A stretch of 64,000 nt of DNA. Origin: Cymodocea nodosa. Taxonomy: Eukaryota; Streptophyta; Magnoliopsida; Alismatales; Cymodoceaceae. Each line of letters begins with the position of its first letter. Within the stretch, counting starts at the first letter, position 1. Shown piece by piece: positions 33,541 through 44,106 of the stretch. The stretch is taken from contig CM072335.1 in the NCBI GenBank assembly GCA_036874045.1, forward strand, positions 26,853,501 through 26,917,500. The letters are read 5' to 3'. Under the pieces are notes generated by a model that was given only the letters and a program-made list of their open reading frames with translations, ran no database searches and had not been told where the DNA came from. A program made the translations under genes and the position numbers.

Positions 33541-35895
33541 ACCAAACGTGTACATCATCGTCATCATGAGATTCCTGTTGTCCACCGATGATAATCGTGC
33601 CTTCCATTCTTTCTCCTTACAGGCCGATAGGTTGAAATGGGTGGATGAAGGATATGAAATGCTTGTGCTGACTGATGAATGCCTACGAAATAGCAACCCT
33701 GGAATTGGAAATATACATCAGGAACTAACGCAAACGGATCTTTTAGTTATTGTCGCCGTCAGAGATCGTGTAACTGTTCAATGGCTTCGGGAAAACAGTA
33801 AGGTTGTTCCAAATATCTTCTGCTTCGAATCATCACCAGACCTAAACAATAAACTAGGAGGTTCTGTTGTGCATACAGAAGTTAAAGGCAATATGTTCGG
33901 CAGATTATTAAGTGCAACAAAGAAAGATGAATCTGTGGATGCTGTTAAAACCGTGTCGGATGCATGGAAACGTCGCAATTCAGATGATATCAGATTCTGC
34001 TTGCTGGTCATCATCAACGCCTACATAAAACCTGTTCCCATTCTTGAAGACCCAAGGTCCAAAGGTTTTTCTATTCTTAGTTGCATGGTTAAGAATTGTG
34101 GGTTGCAGATGCTAAATTGCTTGTTGGATCGAAATTGTAGGAAGGCTCTTCAATGCCTGAATGGTTGCTTTCCTACCGACCAAGTTAGCAGTTATCGTTG
34201 TATTGCATCCTATGAGAGCCCATATCTCGAGGCATTTTCTCTCTGTGCGCTTGAAAAGCACAATTGTCTTGCGTTAGACGCTGAGATATCCGACAAGCCA
34301 TATGTTCCACCTCTATCCACCTTCAGAGGAGAGGGTCTTACTCATGAAATAGCGGAAGATTTGTTTGTTGGCTGGTTGGGTACTTTGGAGTGGAGTTGGA
34401 GGGTCATTGCTGGACAAAATCCTGCACACGATCAATTTCCCTGCCAGCACCAGCTGTTCTACCGAGGGAAGGCCAGAGGCTCATTTTGGTATGAACCTGT
34501 TTTCCAGATCAGGACCCTCGAGGGGGACATGATTTGGAGGCGACGAAGATATCGAGTGAAAAGAGCTCAAGTTCCAGGAACATTTTTCTTTACCGTTCTG
34601 GATAATGGTGTGGTCTCAAAGGAATTTTGGACAATAGTAGATGTTGCAGATGATTTGAGCTGGGGTTTGTTTCACTACAGTGGAGCTGCGAGAGCAGCCG
34701 GGCAATCCTATGTTGGGGCACTTGTAGTTGGCCCGGATGGAAGGTATCCTACCCACGAGAAAGGTGAGGAACTGAGACACGCCTTGGAAAGGTGTGGGAT
34801 AAAAGAGTGGGAGCTTTGTACCATCGATAACAGTTCTTGTTCTAATGCTCCATTAGGAATCCCAGATGGTTCAGGTTTGCATGCAAGGATAGAAGTCGCA
34901 GCTGAAGGGCAGTAGTCACAATTGAGATCAACGACAAAAACCCTTCGCCTGTGCATTTTCTCCTGCTGCTATTACCGATGATTATGGATTGTGTCCAGTG
35001 TGAAGCATCTCCAACAAAATCCTAAAGCATCAAGGTTTTCACCGATCACTTCAGGAACTGCACTCTATGTGGTGTTCTTTTACTGGAAAATAATGTTGTA
35101 AGAAGTCTCAAGTACCTTAATTTCAACTTAGGGGGTGTTTATGTATCCAGAAAATGGTGGAAAATGTCGGAAATTAAAATGTTGAAAATTTTTCATCATT
35201 TTTTAGGTATTTGTGAATCAAATGATTTTACGTCATTTTATGTCATTTTCCTTTCATATATAAGAAAAATTTTCTTTTATTTTCCTAATCACTGAAATAG
35301 ATAAAAAATAAAGAAAAAAAAATGAATTATCACAAAATATATTAACAATATGTAATTTTAATATAAAAATTATTTGTCATTAATAGATGAAAATTGATAT
35401 TATAAGAGATATATAGAATAATAAAGATGTGTAAAATATATTTTATATTGTAACAATTATTATAAATGACTTTATTTATATTATCTATAATAAATTTTGT
35501 TATTTTCTATCTTATAGATAAATACAAAAAATATTTAATTTATTAATTTTAATATTTTTATTTTGTAAATAAACATATATATTTTATATTTTATGATTTT
35601 TCGTCATTTTCTATTTTATACACAAATACATGTATTTCAAATTCCATCATTTTTTATTCTATGTACAAACACCTTGATTTTCTACTAATTTTCCATTACT
35701 TTTTGTCATTTTCATTTTCATCATTTTCTATGATATTCCTTCATTTTCTTTCCGCCATTTTCTAAGTGCACAAATACCCCCTTAGTCTTCTTATCGTATA
35801 AGATCTATGCTCTTATCCTATATGAAGAAGCCTTGGATTTAAATTTAGTTAAAACGTTACCGATGTAAAGAAAAATGTGTAAAATGCTCAGTTAC
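33541..35895 (+). pseudogene. 5'-truncated duplicate of the VDE-related gene (VDR copy 1)
   Basis: A second copy of the VDR locus about 4993 bases upstream of the complete gene. Homology starts inside what is intron 1 in the intact copy (33541 matches 38534). Exon 1 with the transit peptide is therefore missing, and copia-remnant DNA lies upstream. The exon 2 counterpart (33623-34915) has exactly the same length as in the intact gene (1293 nt) and remains open, with about 30 amino-acid differences over 430 residues by hand count. Two changes remove cysteines: QVCSYRC is QVSSYRC and DNCSC is DNSSC. The first Cys lies in the Cys-rich domain typical of the VDE family. An ATG at 33431 could open the frame, but the product would begin with former intron sequence and no transit peptide. 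The 3' flank homology continues to about 35895, interrupted by a MITE. It is probably a pseudogene, though an expressed truncated protein is not excluded. Confidence 0.8.
35131..35781 (+). mobile_element. MITE copy A (PIF/Harbinger-like) with TTA target duplication
   Basis: 651 bases, AT-rich. Terminal inverted repeats: the left end GGGGGTGTTTATGTATCCAG and the complement of the right end GGGGGTATTTGTGCACTTAG, continuing as AGAAAATGG in both. It is flanked by TTA at 35128-35130 and 35782-35784. The paralogous site downstream of the intact VDR gene (about 40139-40143) has a single TTA and no insertion, so it is the empty site. Size, TIR and TSD fit a Tourist-like PIF/Harbinger MITE. Confidence 0.9.
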
Positions 35896-36340
35896 TTGAA
35901 AGAATATTAATGAAATTTTTATTTGAAACAATATTATAATCTTTTTCTTTGAAACAATGTCATAATATTTTTATTTGAAACATTGATGAATGTGTTTGTT
36001 ATGCTATTATCAGTTGTTCTTTTTATGTGTTTACTTTGAAATTTGATTTTTGTAAGAACTGAAAGTATATATTACTAATAAAAAATTATTACTAATATAT
36101 ATTACATAAGAATTACTAATTACAAGTACGTCTTTATCCTCCAAATCTGAAATTTTAAATATGATAGAGGAAAAAGAGGAAGTTGAAATGCAAAAAAATA
36201 TTATTGTTAAGATAGTGAGTAATTTGCTTCTTAAAATAATAACATATTTAAACGTTAGTTTAATAAATATATTGAAAGAATTTATAATAGACAATGTGCA
36301 AACTATATAAAGATAGTGTTAAATCTCTTATTATCCAAAT
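35896..36340. other. AT-rich DNA between VDR copy 1 and the transposase remnant
   Basis: Strongly AT-rich with no recognisable gene. It may be the left part of the decayed transposon that follows. Confidence 0.4.
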
Positions 36341-37420
36341 AAGTTTATAATTATAGAAAAATATATTAAATGAGTCAAAATAATTTTTTAAAACTGTCTA
36401 CATTGTTAATGAACAAAAAAATTGTATCATATGATGATAGATATACAATAACAGAAGAAAAATTTACAATATTTCTTGTAACAATTGAACAAAATAAAAA
36501 ATATGAAATACTTATAACATTTTCATCACTCTAATTAGATTATTAGCACTTATTTTAATGAAATACTAAATGCTATACCTCAATTGAATGACATACTTAT
36601 AGCAAAGTCTTCAACATTAACTTCAAATAGAAATCATAATAATCTTACTTTTTTTTGTATTTCAAGGTAAAATTATTCTTTTCATAATGTTATGTATGTA
36701 TGAGTAATACAAAATTTATTCTATTTAACTATTTTTATTATGATATTTGTAGGATTATATTAAATCTATCGATGTCCCACATGTAAAAACAACAACAATT
36801 GGAGAGGAAATTGTAAAATTTAGAAACATAAAATTTGAATTATTATAAAATATTATGATAATTTGTAATTTTGATATAAAATTTATTTACATTATTAGTT
36901 GTTTAAAAAAATCAACATTTGATGCTTGAGTACTTTAAGATGTAATAAATTGACCAAATGTTCTTTAAATTCCATCAGGTATAATACTTATAAATATCTA
37001 AAACTTGACTTTTCATTGCTTTGACATAAATTTTGTATATAAGAAAATTTTATTTGGTTGATGTTAGTTATTCAAATCAATTGAAATTTATTATTCTATT
37101 TTAAAATACTCAATATTACTTAAATGATTATATTATCGATCAACTTCTAAATAATATTATTAAAAATTTCAATTATAAATATTCACAGTTACAAATAATC
37201 ATTAAGCACATATTTAGAGTGATGAAATATTATTTCTCAATTTTATAATGTTATATATTCTTTTCTTATAAAACATAGGCTAAAATTATTCAAATTAATT
37301 TTCTACTTCATAATTTTATTTATAAAGTAAATAAAACAAATCTACTTAAAAATTTTCAAGATAAAGTAGAAGAAATCAAAGATGACGATGGAATTGAAAT
37401 TCAAACACATTTAAAAAATG
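36341..37420 (+). mobile_element. Decayed PIF/Harbinger transposase
   Basis: No intact frame remains, but translating across stops gives Harbinger transposase landmarks in the right order. FLKLSTLLMNKKIVSYDD and ITEEKFTIFLVTI come first (from about 36390). TYFNEILNAIPQLND follows (about 36550), then DYIKSIDVPHVK with EEIVKFRNIK (about 36755). FYLVDVSYSNQ with QYYLND comes next (about 37045-37130), then IFRVMKYYFSIL and KIIQINFLLHNFI (about 37210-37320). Intact family members read roughly GAIDGTH, YYLVDAGY and LHNF at these places. A likely intron lies between about 36667 and 36752. The region is extremely AT-rich, as expected after long cytosine methylation and deamination. Element ends were not found. 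Confidence 0.75.
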
Positions 37421-38054
37421 ATGAATAAATATATTGTTGACAATACTCAAGAACAAAGAAAAATAAAAGTAAATCATCATTATGTAGATATTCATCATAA
37501 TTAAGATATGAATAATATTTTGTAATTTCTTGATCGAGGAGTTTATTTTGATATATTTTAAATATTTGGACGTAAGAATTTGTATTTGAATTATTTATAT
37601 TCAAATATTTTTTAATTTTAAATTTGTATTATAATTTATTTATTAATAATTTATGATTTATTATGAAATCAATAAGATTAATATTATAATTTAGGTTAAT
37701 GCTTTTAGTAAAAAAAACTGTAGAAGAAGGTTCGTTTTGTGTCGACATTTCTTAAAGTTTCTCCTTCAAAAGTTAGAATTAATAAGAACCAATTACAATA
37801 ATTCAGTTAATTATAAATGATAATAATATTTATAATTTTTATTAATAATAATATTTTTATGTTTGAAAAAAAAACACTGGAATCATCTTATTCTATACAT
37901 TTGAATGTGTAATTCGAATTTTTATCGTATTATTGATATCTATAAAATTACAAAAAAAAATCATCTTATTCTATCGAAAGATCGAAAGGGGATACGTCGA
38001 AGAACCAGAAGACGCACCAGTCCCCGCAGCCGAGAGGCCAAGCTAGAGCCGACA
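37421..38054. other. AT-rich DNA and VDR promoter
   Basis: No gene recognised. It probably includes the right part of the decayed transposon and, near the end, the promoter and leader of the VDR gene; base composition changes abruptly to GC-rich at about 37980. Confidence 0.45.
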
Positions 38055-39914
38055 ATGGCCAGTCTAGCGGCCCCCGTACTCAAACCCCGACCCTTCTCAA
38101 TCATCGGAGCCGGCACGTGTGGCACCACCACCACCATCACCGTCCACCGACACAATCTCAGTCACCGGAACGCCGTTCCCCTCATCGTCGGCAATCCACG
38201 CCCTCCTCGTCCGATATCTGCTGTCCATGGTCGTCTGCCTGACACGGTCCCAGAAGCCTCGGGTTCTGACCGGGCTGGACGGGCCACGGTGAGGCTGATG
38301 GCTGTCGTCGGCGAGGGAAGCGTCAGTCCCCTCAAATCCACCACCTGGGAGGAGGTCATGCTGCACACCGTGAGTGGGGAAATTTTTTTCCTTCTTCTGC
38401 TGATTATACCCTATTTTCTCTATTGCTGCGTGTTGGATGTGTTGTAGATTAATTCCTGTGCTCACTTTTTGCAAATTCTTCTTCTTTCCATTTCAAAAAT
38501 TATGCTGCTGGTTATTTCTATGCGTAAGATTAAACCAAACGTGTACATCATCATCATCATCATCATGAGATTCCTGTTGTCCACTGATGATAATCGTGCC
38601 TTCCATTCCTTCTCCTTACAGGCCGATAAGTTGAAATGGGTGGATGAAGGATATGAAATGCTTGTGCTAACTGATGAATGCCTACGAAATAGCAACCCTG
38701 GAGTTGGAAATACACAGCAGGAACTAACGCAAACGGATCTTTTGGTTATTGTCTCCGTCAGAGATCGTGTAGCTGTTCAATGGCTTCAGGAAAACAGTAA
38801 GGTTGTTCCGAATATCTTTTGCTTCGAATCATCACCAAACCTAAACGATAAACTAGGAGGTTCTGTTGTGCATACAGAAGTTAAAGGCAATATGTTCGGC
38901 AGATTATTAAGTGCAACAAAGAAAGATGAATCTGTGGATGTTGTTAAAACCGTGTCGGATGCATGGAAACGTCGCAATTCAGACGATATCAGATTCTGCT
39001 TGCTGGTCATCATCAACGCCTACATAAAACCTGTCCCCATTCTTAAAAACCTGAGGTCCAAAGGTTTTTCTACTCTTAGTTGCATGGTTAAGAATTGTGG
39101 GTTGCAGGTGCTAAATTGCTTGCTGGATCCAAATTGTAGGAAGGCTCTTCAATGCCTGAATGGTTGCTCTCCTACCGACCAAGTTTGCAGTTATCGTTGT
39201 ATTGCATCCTATGAGAGCCCATATCTTGAGGCATTTTCTCTCTGTGTGCTTGAAAAGCACAATTGTCTTGCGTTAGACGCTGAGATATCCGACAAGCCAT
39301 ATGTTCCACCTCTATCCACCTTCAGAGGAGAGGGTCTTACTCATGAAATAGCGGAAGATTTGTTTGTTGGCTGGTTGGGTACTTTGGAGTGGAGTTGGAG
39401 GGTCATTGCTGGACAAAATCCTGCATATGATCAATTTCCCTGCCAGTACCAGTTGTTCTACAGAGGGAAGGCCAGGGGTTCATTTTGGTATGAACCTGTT
39501 TTCCAGATTAGGACCCTCGAGGGGGACATGATTTGGAGGCGACGAAGATATCGAGTGAAAAGAGCTCAAGTTCCAGGAACATTTTTCTTTACTGTGCTGG
39601 ATAATGGTGTGGTCTCAAAGGAATTTTGGACAATAGTAGATGTTGCAGATGATTTGAGCTGGGGTTTGTTTCACTACAGTGGAGCTGCGAGAGCAGCTGG
39701 GCAATCCTATGTTGGGGCAGTTCTAGTTAGCCCGGATGGAAGGTATCCTGCCCACGTGAGAGGTGAGGAACTAACACACGCTTTGGAAAGGTGTGGGATA
39801 AAAGAGTGGGAGCTTTATACCGTCGATAATTGTTCTTGTTCTAATGCTCCATTAGGAATCCCAGATGGTTCAGGTTTGCATGCAAGGATAGAAGTCGCAG
39901 CTGAAGGGCAGTAG
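38055..39914 (+). CDS. VDR: Violaxanthin de-epoxidase-related protein (VDR), chloroplast
   Basis: Member of the VDE family; VDE itself reduces violaxanthin epoxides in the thylakoid lumen, while the reaction of VDR proteins is not settled. Exons: 38055-38369 and 38622-39914 (1608 nt, 535 aa). Exon 1 encodes a Ser/Thr/Arg/Pro-rich plastid transit peptide and the conserved STTWEEV lead. Exon 2 has LKWVDEGYEMLVLTDEC, then a Cys-rich domain with Cys at about 259, 264, 271, 277, 283, 287, 294 and 298. The lipocalin-like catalytic domain follows, with GWLGTLEWSWRVIAGQNPAYDQFPC-type features, DNGVVSKEFWTIVDV and a Cys near the C-terminus (DNCSC). Its length fits the VDR type, longer than VDE at the N-terminus. 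The exon join is phase 0 (ACC to GCC). An open frame also runs through the intron into exon 2 and should not be mistaken for the start. A truncated copy lies 5 kb upstream. Confidence 0.93.
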
Positions 39915-41719
39915 TCACAATTGAGATCAACGACAAAAACCCTTCGCCTGTGCATTTTCTCCTGCTGCTATTACCGATGATTATGGATTGTGGCCAGTGT
40001 GAAGCATCTCAGAGCTATTCTTACAAAATCCTAAAGCATTAATACCGATCACTTCAGGAACTGCACTGTTGATATCAATGTGGTGTTGCTTTACTGGAAA
40101 ATAATGTTGTAAGTAGTCTCAAGTAGCTTAATTTGATCTTAGTCTTCTTATCTTATAAGATCTGTGTTCTGTAAAAAAAGAAGTCTTGAATTTAAATTTT
40201 GGAAAAACATTTACCAATATAAAAAAAAAACTTTCTGTAATGTGCTCAGTTAACTCTTGTGTATTAATGCACCGTTAACTCTTGTTTGCCAACAATGGTA
40301 AATGGTAATCCTCGTTATGCCAGTCCTTTGGATGTATCATTTACAGTGAACATTTTTCTTTTTCCAATTAGAACAAAAGTCTTCTTTCGCATTATTCTGT
40401 TGCAGAAATCCCAAGCCCACATCTTTTTGATCTGGAGCCTTTCAATCTGGATGGAGCAGAAAATTTTCCATTGACAACATCGTTCAAAACATTTCTTTCG
40501 GTTTCAGTAGGACTTAATGTAACTACCACTAAAGTACCGTCATTTTTGTTTCTTCAAAATAAAATTTTCACAATTACGGCCCAAAATTTGCCGTTGTAAA
40601 GTCTTAAAAAATAATCAATCGCAAGCTTTGTCATAGGAATTTATTATTGTGTAAAAACCATTTTAATGTAGATCTCAACCTCGCGCCCGTTAACCAAAGA
40701 AGTTATTTTTTTTGATAATGATAATGTTTCTTTGTTAAATTTGAATTAAGACTTTCTTTTCTTAAAGTAAAAAAGTCAATTACAATATCCATTATTATTA
40801 GCGAAAAGGTTTATTTTTATCATATTTTTTATGTTTTAGAATTCATTGCAAAGCAGCAAATCTAACAATGAAAAAAAGGTTCTGTTGCAATTTACATTAA
40901 ACCAGCAGACCTAACAATGAATTAGCATCCTTAATCTTCTATTCTTTAATAAATTCTGCACAGTAAAAACACTGCAAATGTCAAAAGAGGGCAAATCTAC
41001 TAATAGCGGGACTAGATAAGCTTTATTTAATTTAAATTAAATAAACATTTGTCTTTCATCTTAAAACTTTAAAATTTGTTATTTTTTGTCAAATTTCGAC
41101 CATTATTTTTTAAATGAAAAATAACAATGACTATTACTTAAGGTTTGTTTGTATCAGATTGTGGGACATTGGATAATGAGATTATATCCATAATTGTTTC
41201 AATTTACATAATCTAAAAAAAGGGATGTGATATTACAAATTTTGTGAAAAATTGACGAGATTACTTTGTAAAATGTATATAATCTTGATTACGCATAACT
41301 TAAATGTCCTATAATAAAAGCAAAGGTGACCTTAGGCTAAAAGTTGAAAATTTAATACACAATAAATTATGATATAGATTAAATACTTGTGTAAGTATAT
41401 TTTAATTTTAACAATAAATCATTTAAAATAGATGTTACCAAAAAATTTGTAGGAGTACCATCAAGAATATTACACTGATATAAAAAAGGTTAATAAACCA
41501 GCAAAGTTCTAAAGGCGGGAAACATCCAGATCTCTATGACGGGAAACTTCAAAACAGAAGATCTTCGTGACCAAACTACCCCCAGCCACATCCAACAACT
41601 CCATGTAGACACACCTCCAACCCAGTGCCATTTCGTCCTTTTCCATACCCTTTTCCCTACTTCCGTACCTACAAAACACTACAACATACCCACGGGATCG
41701 GAAACGACCTCCCGAAGAG
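39915..41719. other. 3' flank of VDR and intergenic DNA
   Basis: 39915 to about 40250 is the part duplicated in VDR copy 1. A 64-codon stop-free stretch at 40405-40599 follows an AG acceptor-like site; I do not recognise it. The rest is AT-rich with no gene seen. The last 200 bases (41520-41719) are likely the leader of the histone-fold gene. Confidence 0.45.
40405..40599 (+). other. Unrecognised stop-free stretch, possible exon remnant
   Basis: After a pyrimidine-rich tract ending GTTGCAG, 64 codons run without a stop to TAA at 40597-40599. The translation starts EIPSPHLFDLEPFNLDG. It could be a lost terminal exon or a captured gene fragment, or chance. No start codon and no matching upstream exon was found. 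Confidence 0.25.
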
Positions 41720-42175
41720 ATGGATCGAGAAGAGCAGGAACATCGTGAAGAAGTTGAAGAAGAAGACGATGACGGCGACCGGCAGCAAGAGGAAATTCTC
41801 CGGCCATCGTTTCCCACCGGCCGAGTGAAGAGGATAGTGAAGCTCGACACAGACATCAGCAAGATCACTTCGGAGGCGCTCCTACTGGTCTCCCTCTCCG
41901 CCGACCTCTTCTTAGGGTTCCTTGCCGAGAGGGCTAAGACGGTGGCGGTCGAGAAGAGAAAGAGGACCATCAAGCTTGATCACATCAGGTCCGCTGCACG
42001 CAGGCACCCTCCGACCAACGATTTCCTCACCAGTTGCCTCCCGGACACGGAGAAGCCCCAGACGGAGGTTGCGAAGAAGACGAAGGCGGCGGTGGAGGAT
42101 GAGCCTCTCCCGAAAGGTGTGCAGAGGATCGACGGGTTCTTTAAGAAAGCAGAGGCGATTGTCGACCAAGACTGA
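41720..42175 (+). CDS. NFYC13: NF-YC13-like / Pol epsilon-type histone-fold protein
   Basis: Single exon, 151 aa. An acidic N-terminus (residues 1-27) precedes a CBF/NF-Y/archaeal histone fold at about 30-107: FPTGRVKRIVKLD, ISKITSEALLLVS, DLFLGFLAERA and IKLDHIRSAA. This is the arrangement of NF-YC and of the small Pol epsilon / CHRAC histone-fold subunits; the short length and the FPxGRVKRI entry suit the NF-YC13 group rather than classical NF-YC, which has a larger conserved core and Gln-rich tails. Such proteins dimerise with an NF-YB-like or Dpb4-like partner. The C-terminal tail holds RIDGFFKK (about 135-142), which resembles a degenerate PCNA-interacting motif. The start is the first ATG with a purine at -3. 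The partner and function are inferred. Confidence 0.85.
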   Translation: MDREEQEHREEVEEEDDDGDRQQEEILRPSFPTGRVKRIVKLDTDISKITSEALLLVSLSADLFLGFLAERAKTVAVEKRKRTIKLDHIRSAARRHPPTNDFLTSCLPDTEKPQTEVAKKTKAAVEDEPLPKGVQRIDGFFKKAEAIVDQD

Positions 42176-44106
42176 GTTGTGCTGGCGAATTGTTTTCTCT
42201 GCTGTCCTTTGATCTGTGGTAGGTCTCGTCGTGGTTTTAATTTAAAGTGTCATAATTGTCTTAGAAATGGACGTTATCACCGGAAAAGTTATCTAATATA
42301 TCATTTAATTTTTTTTACCATATATATATATATATATATATATGTAATTAAAATATAAGTAAAAATTTTACCTTGTATTTATAATGTATATAATTTCTTT
42401 TATTTGCTTACATATTTTTCACGAGAAATGAAAATAATGTCACTAATAAATTTACTTCTTAGATATTGATTACGTTTGTTTAAGTTGTAAAGTGTCATTA
42501 TTTCAATTACGAATAGTACCGTAACAGTGATTTGAAGGAGTAGTTGTAATAGGTTTCTTCTTACTTTTCCCCCCCCCCCCCCCACACCTCTTTTTCCGTC
42601 TTACACCCCCTTTCTTCCTTTCTTGACGGCAACTGCCGACGGACGAACAGGAGGGTGCCGAGCGACCGATGGATAAGAGGGCGTTGGGTAGGTCTTGTGT
42701 GGGAGTACAGAAGAGTGTTGATAACATCATGAAATCGGTGAAACTCAAAAGCATCGAGTCGAAGGTGTTGTGCGTTTTTGCGCGAAGAAAATTCCATCGA
42801 AAGTATTTTGGTAAAATTCATGTCAGGAGTGGATGCACCAACCCAGCCATGTGTTTTTAACCGTACTTGAAAATATATTGCGCGAAAAAGCTTCAAATAT
42901 TATATGTGTTGCTCTAACCTGCATCTAAATACGAACGTGTTTATTTAAAAACAACCGTGTTTGATTTCTGGTTGAAACCAACACACCCATTATAACTTCT
43001 CTATGGAGTTCTGAGATTTAAGTTCTAGCATGAATAACAGTTTCGGTATTTCAAGAGAAACCGAGGGTTTTTTGGTAATACAAGTAGGGATATTGGTTGA
43101 TCCTCATGAAAGAGGCATTGGATTTAAATCCATGTAAAAACATCTGCCATCATTAAAAAAAAAAAAAAAAAAATCCTTGGGTTTTGTATTGGCATGCCGG
43201 TAATAGACATCCAAGTAAAATTTCCTTGAAAAGTACTAAAGTAACAAATATCACATACATGATGGTATTATAAACTGTTTAATTATGAAATTTAAAATGT
43301 ATCGATGTAGTACTTCATCCGTAATTTTAGATGATTTACGGTTTCTCCAAAACTTTTGATGTAATCACATAAAATATAAAGTATCACATTAATATACTTT
43401 AAAGTTCAATATAATAAAATGATAATTAAACAAAATTTAAGTTAGCACCATTTAAATAACTCGATAATAAAGCCGAAAAAAACCTACAAATGCTTTGTCC
43501 CGATCCTTTTCACAGGGTCACCATCCCGAAAAAGCTGTCTTGTTGATCGTACACCTGTAAGCTGTCTTCTCGATCGAGAGCGTTTCTTCGGTACTACAAC
43601 CAGAAGGAATCTCTTTTTCTTGTCCATGCGAGATAAGTGACCCAGGCAACTCCATTGAAAACGATCACTTACCGTGCCACACATGTCAATAAGATTGCAC
43701 ATGAAGATGTGTACAGTGGAAGTCCAAGAAGATGGAACAATCAGAACTGTCGATAATGTGGGACAGGAACACAGGCATCATCCCTCCACTCTTGGGAAGA
43801 TTACAAATATTTGTCAGTAAATGAAGAAATCCCACGGCTAGGGTAATTTTTTATGCTTATTTTACGAGATTCTGATAAATAGCATATCGAACAGAAGAGC
43901 ACGATGGAAAATAATACAAGTGAAATGCCATTTGAAAGTTGACAGGCAATTCCACAATGGCTGGTTAGAAGACTTCGACCATAATGGCATGTCTCAACAG
44001 CCATAAACTATAACAAAAAAAAAAGGTGGTTAAACGAACCTTGAAAAATTTACGTATTGGGATGTGCTGAGAAAGCAGGTTGCAATTTCCTGTACCAAAA
44101 TGGTTT
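42176..44106. other. Intergenic DNA between the histone-fold gene and the prenyl synthase
   Basis: Contains a TA microsatellite at 42320-42343, a run of 15 C at 42569-42583 followed by a short GC-richer patch (to about 42850), and an A-tract near 43154-43172. Open frames at 42560-42900 and 43484-43702 have no domain I know. The stretch close to 44106 is the 3' flank of the prenyl synthase. Confidence 0.45.

Noticed and set aside
38469-38621. Open frame continuing upstream of VDR exon 2 as a possible start
   Set aside because: It runs through the intron with low-complexity codons; a proper exon 1 with transit peptide and matching phase lies at 38055-38369.
43484-43702. 72-codon minus-strand frame downstream of the prenyl synthase
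   Set aside because: No recognisable domain or splice context; may be 3' flank.
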